Shown piece after piece: positions 58,831-64,000 of a stretch of DNA of 64,000 bases (positions are counted from its first letter, which is position 1; each line of letters opens with the position of its first letter). Under the pieces are notes generated by a model, which saw nothing but the letters and a program-made list of their open reading frames with translations, did not search any database and was not told where the DNA came from. Source of the DNA: Apoda limacodes. Taxonomy: Eukaryota; Arthropoda; Insecta; Lepidoptera; Limacodidae. The translations under genes and the position numbers were made by a program. The stretch covers positions 6,230,001-6,294,000 of the forward strand of contig OX291562.1 in NCBI GenBank assembly GCA_946406115.1, given 5' to 3'.

Positions 58831-59385
58831 ATGCTCTTGGAGATGGAGAGGGGTGTTCTGGAATTGTGGGAGTACAGTGAATGGGGTTTTCTTAGCGGTG
58901 AACGCGCAGACTTGTGTCTTTGTATGGTTTACTCAGACCAAGTTTACCTGTCCCCAGTCAGAGACCTTGTACAGTGTGGTCTCGATTTGAGACACATGTT
59001 CTCCACGGTTTTGCTAATATGATATAATATTCTATAATGCTAACTAATGTACTTAGCATTAATTAAGAATTTGGTTAGTAAAAAACTTGGGGCTGTCATG
59101 TTACAGACATTATAGTTTTTTTATCATATATAGTCAATCTGACAAAAGGTGCATACTTGGGAAAATATAAAAGTAAATGATACTGCATTGATCAGTAGTA
59201 GTACATAGTAGTATAAACTCAACTTGGTTTAACTCAAGTAGCACTCACAGCAGGATAACAAATACATTTTTCTATGTACAGAAAACTCTACTTCGCATGA
59301 AACTCTACCCTGGTGTATGTAAACTGGATTAAGACTAAATACATACAAATCTGATTATGACCATCACCTTTCTCCTTATTTTCAG

Positions 59386-62300
59386 ATCATGGACAACGAA
59401 CAGCCTCATCAAGAGCTGGTGAAGTGTGTGGTTGTGGGAGATACTGCGGTTGGAAAGACACGTTTAATATGCGCCCGCGCCTGCAACAAGCATGTCTCAC
59501 TCTCGCAGCTAATGACCACACATGTCCCTACCGTTTGGGCTATTGACCAATACAGGATATATAAAGATGTAACTGATTACCCATTTTTAAAAATGTTTTT
59601 TTTTTTTGTTTCAAGATCAGGTTAATACAATCATATTTTAAAATAAGCAAACTCTATTGAAAACACATTCAATCACGTCACTAATTGTTGGCATTTTTCT
59701 TAATTTTTATAGTCTAGTTGGAAGTACAAGGTGAAACCGATTAGATTTTTTTTTAATAAAAACTACATAGGACATGATATTTAACAATAACGCATTTTAA
59801 AAAACGAAATGTTTTTAAGTAGTTATATATTTAATGTAATGAAGTTTGTATAAAAAAAAAATTTGGCACCCTAATGACTTACCATAAATGTCTATCGAGA
59901 AATCTTTACCTGTGTATAGTTACATAAAACTAGATCGGTCTATTTTTTTAAATTACATATGTTAAAGCGTTATTTGTAAAAATTATTTTAGTAAGTATTT
60001 ATTATTTGTTTTTTTTTTATATTTAAGGTACTGGAAAGATCTTGGGAGGTAGTGGATGGTGTAAATGTGTCATTAAGATTATGGGATACATTTGGTGACC
60101 ACGAAAAGGATAGAAGATTTGCATATGGAAGGTAAAACTAAACTTTTTGGAAAATTGTAGTCTAAGAATAATTATGTAATAAACTTAAAGAAAAACTCGT
60201 TTTTGCAGATCAGATGTAGTTCTACTTTGTTTTTCAATTACAAACCCTATTTCATTACGGAATTGTGGTGCAATGTGGTATCCAGAAATAAGGTACGTTT
60301 CTAGCTTTAATTATACATAAAATATAAAATTACAGTGTGCATGTGTCATTTGTCAAAATTCGGACATACCTTTCAGTGTTTTTGGTGTCTGTCAGTATGT
60401 TAAATCATGAAAAAATGTGTGATACAAGTTTTCAGGATTTTCCTTGTGCTCCTGTACTTCAGGTCTTAAAGTTACCTGTATGAAACCTATTTATCTCGGT
60501 AGATGCCTATGAAGGGTATCTAGTGATGCATTCATCTTTATCCTATGTAACCCGGTTGCTGAGTTATAAGCTATTGTATTTCATAAGTTTACACGTAATT
60601 TGCGCCCTAACCATACTGCTTATCGTAACGGTATAGATACCTACGTGTAGGGGCAAAGGTGTGCTTTTAACCTGTAATGCTTATTTTAGGCATAGCCTAA
60701 GGACTAAATGACCCTAGCCAGGTAAAGTTTTAGACAGTCTTTCTCTTTTTTACCCATAGACCCATCCCTTTTGTATCTCTATCGCAGTCTATTATCAGAT
60801 GAGTGAGGGAGAAAGAATGTACAATACTCAACACGCTAACTATTTTCACCTGTAACTTAATAACCGTACATACGGTCTATATAGAACTTTACATAGTAGT
60901 TCTGTATATTTTTGCACAATAAATGACATATGTTTTACATACATATATTAAACTAAATTTCCCGCTTTTTTGGGGATAGTCGTGCGTACAAAGTCTACAA
61001 CATGTCGGTACTCACACAATATTATTTTTGATATCAACAAATAGTAAAGAGGGGAAATGAAACAAACCTACTCTACTTTAACCTAACTTAATACAATTTT
61101 ACAGTTATTGTTATTATAAGTTTTTTAAATCTAAACTAGTCCCTATCAGGAAAATAGTTTTTGTTGCGTAAATATATAACTAATTTTAACTTATAATGAC
61201 AAAAATTATGCATTTTTATATAAATGTTTATAGATGCAATTTGTGTTGCGGTGATAACACGATGTAGCGTGCGGTGTTAACAGCTTACATGCTAACCTTT
61301 TATTATTCTGTTAAATAACTAAAATTCATTCGCCTATTTGAAAACACGCGTCGCGCGTGTATGTTTTCGCGCCACATTTTTGTGCCTTTATTTCAAGCTA
61401 AATTACTAAAATCTTTTCGTACGTCATTAAACACTTAATGACATTACAATAATCACATTTTATTTTGCTATACTTATTCGTCAATTAAAAACTGTTTATG
61501 TAGAAATGTACTTATTTAATTTGTTAATCAAAAACTCGCGCGCACAAACTAAAACATTTGTTGTGATAAGAGTGGCAACAGCGCGCCGCGCCGGCCGGGC
61601 CGAAGTCGGGGGTCAAGCTGGCAACATTATTTTTTCTTTACGTTACGGAGCGGCGTTCCATATTTTGCTATTTTTTATACAAAATCTTCTGTTTCACTTG
61701 TGAGACTGTGTCGAACTCTCTCTTTAACACTCGTTGATTTTAGCTTTAAGGCCCTGTACTAAAATTCGTTTCATAGAAGCGCAATCGCTAGCGCTCCTCT
61801 CAGTGCTATTCCATACCAAATCTTGAGTGTGTGTACTTAATGTTTTTAGTAAAATGCTATGTTAACATAAAGTGAAATCGAAGCCTAATTATTCATTATT
61901 TTAAGTAAAATCTAAAAACATATTTTTTATTAAGTAGATAATTATTAATGGGAGTGCGCTGCATTGGCGCTCCTTAGGACGAGTCGTCTCTGGTCATAAT
62001 TCTTCTGCTAACTGAATTGACCGATTATTTATATATGAAACTAAACTTCAGTATATTCTACCCCTTCTGCTTCTTGGTTTTTTAAATATTTTTTTTTCAT
62101 TTTTTTTATTTGCAGGAGGTTTTGTCCGAACACTCCTATATTGCTAGTGGGATGTAAAAATGATTTGCGTTACATGTACAGAGATGAAACCTATCTTAAC
62201 TTTTGTAAGGACCGCAGCCCCTTTATTAGGTGAGTGGCTTAGCATTTTGTTACACAAATGTACAGTTTTTTAGGATTTTTTTTACACAGTTGGACCAATT

Positions 62301-62943
62301 GCCACATTGTTACCAAGATTTACAAAGTTTAAGCACATTGTATTACAAATATCCAAAAAATTAAAGTGCCTAAAATATAAATAAAATATAAAAAATTCAG
62401 TTCTACTTCTGGCATACATTTTACAGAAAGTAGGTATTGTTAAAAACTTATTGTTTTCAACACAGTAAATACTAATATTAGTGTAAAAATGTTGATATTT
62501 AATGGAAACTAATATTTTTGATATGTCTTTAACAAATACGTTGGACTTATTTTTCCAAAATATTCCATAATTTCTTCTTGCTGAAAAACAAAGTAAAATC
62601 AATAAAGTAAAAGGTATTTATGCGGTAATTATCATTACCGCACATGTGAGTGATAAGCGCTATTAAGAAGTAGAACCGGTGCAGTAAAGGATGCTTTATG
62701 AGCAAGTGTGTTGAAAGTATATTTTTATTTTACAGAGCGCCAAGAAAAAGTGACCTTGTAATGCCAGATCAAGGAAGAGCTTTGGCACATGAGTTAGGTA
62801 TTTATTATTATGAAACGTCAGTATTTACTTACTATGGAGTCAATGAAGTGTTTGAGAATGCCATCAGGGCAGCTTTGATTGCACGAAGACAGCAGAGATT
62901 CTGGATGACAAACTTGAAAAGAGTACAGAGGCCACTTCTACAG
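59386..62943 (+). CDS. RhoBTB: RhoBTB, N-terminal GTPase domain (gene continues past the window)
   Basis: Five coding exons, 59386-59568 (ATG at 59389), 60028-60131, 60209-60292, 62116-62229 and 62736-62943, join in phase (0/2/2/2/0) to 230 residues of an atypical Rho-family GTPase. The start [20 protein letters not shown] and the P-loop GDTAVGKT (residues 17-24) are clear. So are the switch I region [17 protein letters not shown], switch [12 protein letters not shown] (lacking the usual Rho switch-II glutamine, as in RhoBTB), [10 protein letters not shown] and [14 protein letters not shown]. The last exon ends at RPLLQ with a GTAATT donor, where RhoBTB proteins pass into their BTB domains, so the BTB and C-terminal parts lie beyond 64000. 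RhoBTB proteins are Cullin-3 adaptors that generally do not cycle GTP normally. The acceptor at 59384-59385, three bases before the ATG, shows that at least one 5' untranslated exon lies upstream. Confidence 0.95.
60293..62115 (+). other. RhoBTB intron 3
   Basis: Holds the dispersed repeat 60370-60740 (partner of 23920-24265) and a GC-rich spot at 61570-61615. No exon is needed here: the flanking exons join in phase (AG|G). The ORF at 61506-61703 is not supported. Confidence 0.5.
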
Positions 62944-64000
62944 GTAATTAGTCATTGTATTATATTTTCCTATTTAAAGATTTTCTTTATTATGAATAAT
63001 AAAATGACAATGACAGAAAGTTTAAAGTAAGGTCAATATAACTATAATAGTTTTTTTTTAAAATCGGTCTCGTAGTTATAGAGATTACTAAAGATTAAGG
63101 GGTGAATATGCAAGAAATCACTTATTTTAGCAGGGATTTTTCTAGAACTGCTGAATATATTTTCTTAAAAAAAAAACAATAAAATAAAGCAGGTCGTGAC
63201 ACAGCCAAAAACATATTGCGTATACTTTACTCGATAGTTTTTTTTTTAAAGTGCTCTAAAAAGTTACTTTAGCCGGTTCTACTCAAAATTTATTGAAGTA
63301 GTTAAGACATCAGTCGAGGTCGTGACACAGAGATATTTTTGAAACCTATTTTTTGATATTTTCGCATTCTCTTGCAAATAAGAACTGCACTTGTTCCTTT
63401 TTTTGTGCGATTGATTCTGTATTTATTCATCTCGCTTCCTCAGTCATGCATTGGTGCACTCTTAATCAAATAAAAAAGACTCTCATTCAAAAAAAATTAC
63501 AAAGGTTATAATCAAATTTACGTAAATATTATTTTTTGACGAAAACAAAACTGAAAGACATCATAGTGGTCTGATTAAGGAAATTCGGCCGATAAAAATT
63601 AAAAAAAAAAAACAACAAAAAGACCATATGTCCTGCGGCACCACCCATTTGCACGTTAGACCATAGATATGATTAATGCAAAACTCCCAGGTCTGTGTGT
63701 TAGACACCCCTGCGCTACGAGGTATATAATACTTTTGAACGTGACTGTACGTGCTTTCGTGGTTTCTAGACATCATGATACAGGATTTCTTTATAATCAG
63801 CAATAAATAAATAATGAAATAAGTAATGTATTTATCTATTTGTTATTTTTTTTTATATAAGAGGATGTAACAGAATAGAGGTACTACCAGTTTTACCAGA
63901 AAGCCTTAAAGGTATTTAAAAGAGGGTATATTAACAGAATTTCAGACAAAATCGGGAAAATGAACCAAAACAGCTGATTTTAGGGTTTTCATTCTTCGTT
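62944..64000 (+). other. RhoBTB intron, window end
   Basis: Intron after the exon ending RPLLQ. No further coding exon was recognised before the window ends. Confidence 0.5.

Noticed and set aside
58831..59022. 63-codon ORF before the RhoBTB start
   Set aside because: No recognisable domain. It could overlap a 5' UTR, but nothing supports translation.

Overview
The window is an AT-rich, intron-rich, transposon-rich stretch of an insect nuclear genome, almost certainly lepidopteran. The evidence is short GT-AG exons, Lep1/Helitron-type repeats ending in CTAGT, repeats carrying 'ggcaaacaagc' and 'ggccaagtgcgag' cores, RTE-type retrotransposon tails, and insect mariner/maT transposase relics. 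There are no bacterial operons, CRISPR arrays or tRNA genes. All coordinates and joins were read by eye.

Three host genes can be rebuilt by phase-consistent splicing. (1) A family 1 glycoside hydrolase (beta-glucosidase/myrosinase-like) on the minus strand, five exons between 227 and 5934, with both catalytic glutamates present; only the extreme N-terminus is missing. (2) A DC-STAMP-domain protein of the DCST2 type on the minus strand. It starts at 50998 and its membrane core and RING-like finger end at 39661. In-phase exons then continue to about 23273 and add roughly 800 residues of Lys/Asn/Ser-rich tail. DCST1/DCST2 proteins are sperm membrane proteins needed for sperm-egg interaction in vertebrates and for paternal fertility in flies. 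(3) The GTPase half of RhoBTB on the plus strand, five exons between 59389 and 62943; its BTB domains lie beyond the window.

Layout: 0.2-6 kb GH1 gene with repeats in its introns; 6-23 kb an intergenic transposon graveyard (mariner, maT, jockey/CR1/RTE fragments, MITEs, a 5S-rRNA-derived repeat); 23-51 kb the DCST2-like gene, whose large introns hold a 72-bp minisatellite, a hAT MITE next to a splice acceptor, and a nested pile-up at 29.5-35.1 kb; 51-59 kb intergenic or RhoBTB 5' intron with MITEs and Helitrons; 59-63 kb RhoBTB.

The most unusual object is a 4.56-kb element (29831-34387) that cleanly interrupts an RTE retrotransposon. It has about 160-bp inverted terminal repeats, an extra 50 bp at the right end, and an internal segment (34017-34090) complementary to the joined left and right ends. 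This is the architecture of DIRS-type tyrosine-recombinase retrotransposons, but no coding capacity remains, so it looks non-autonomous or decayed. The second point of interest is the long novel tail on the DCST2-like protein.
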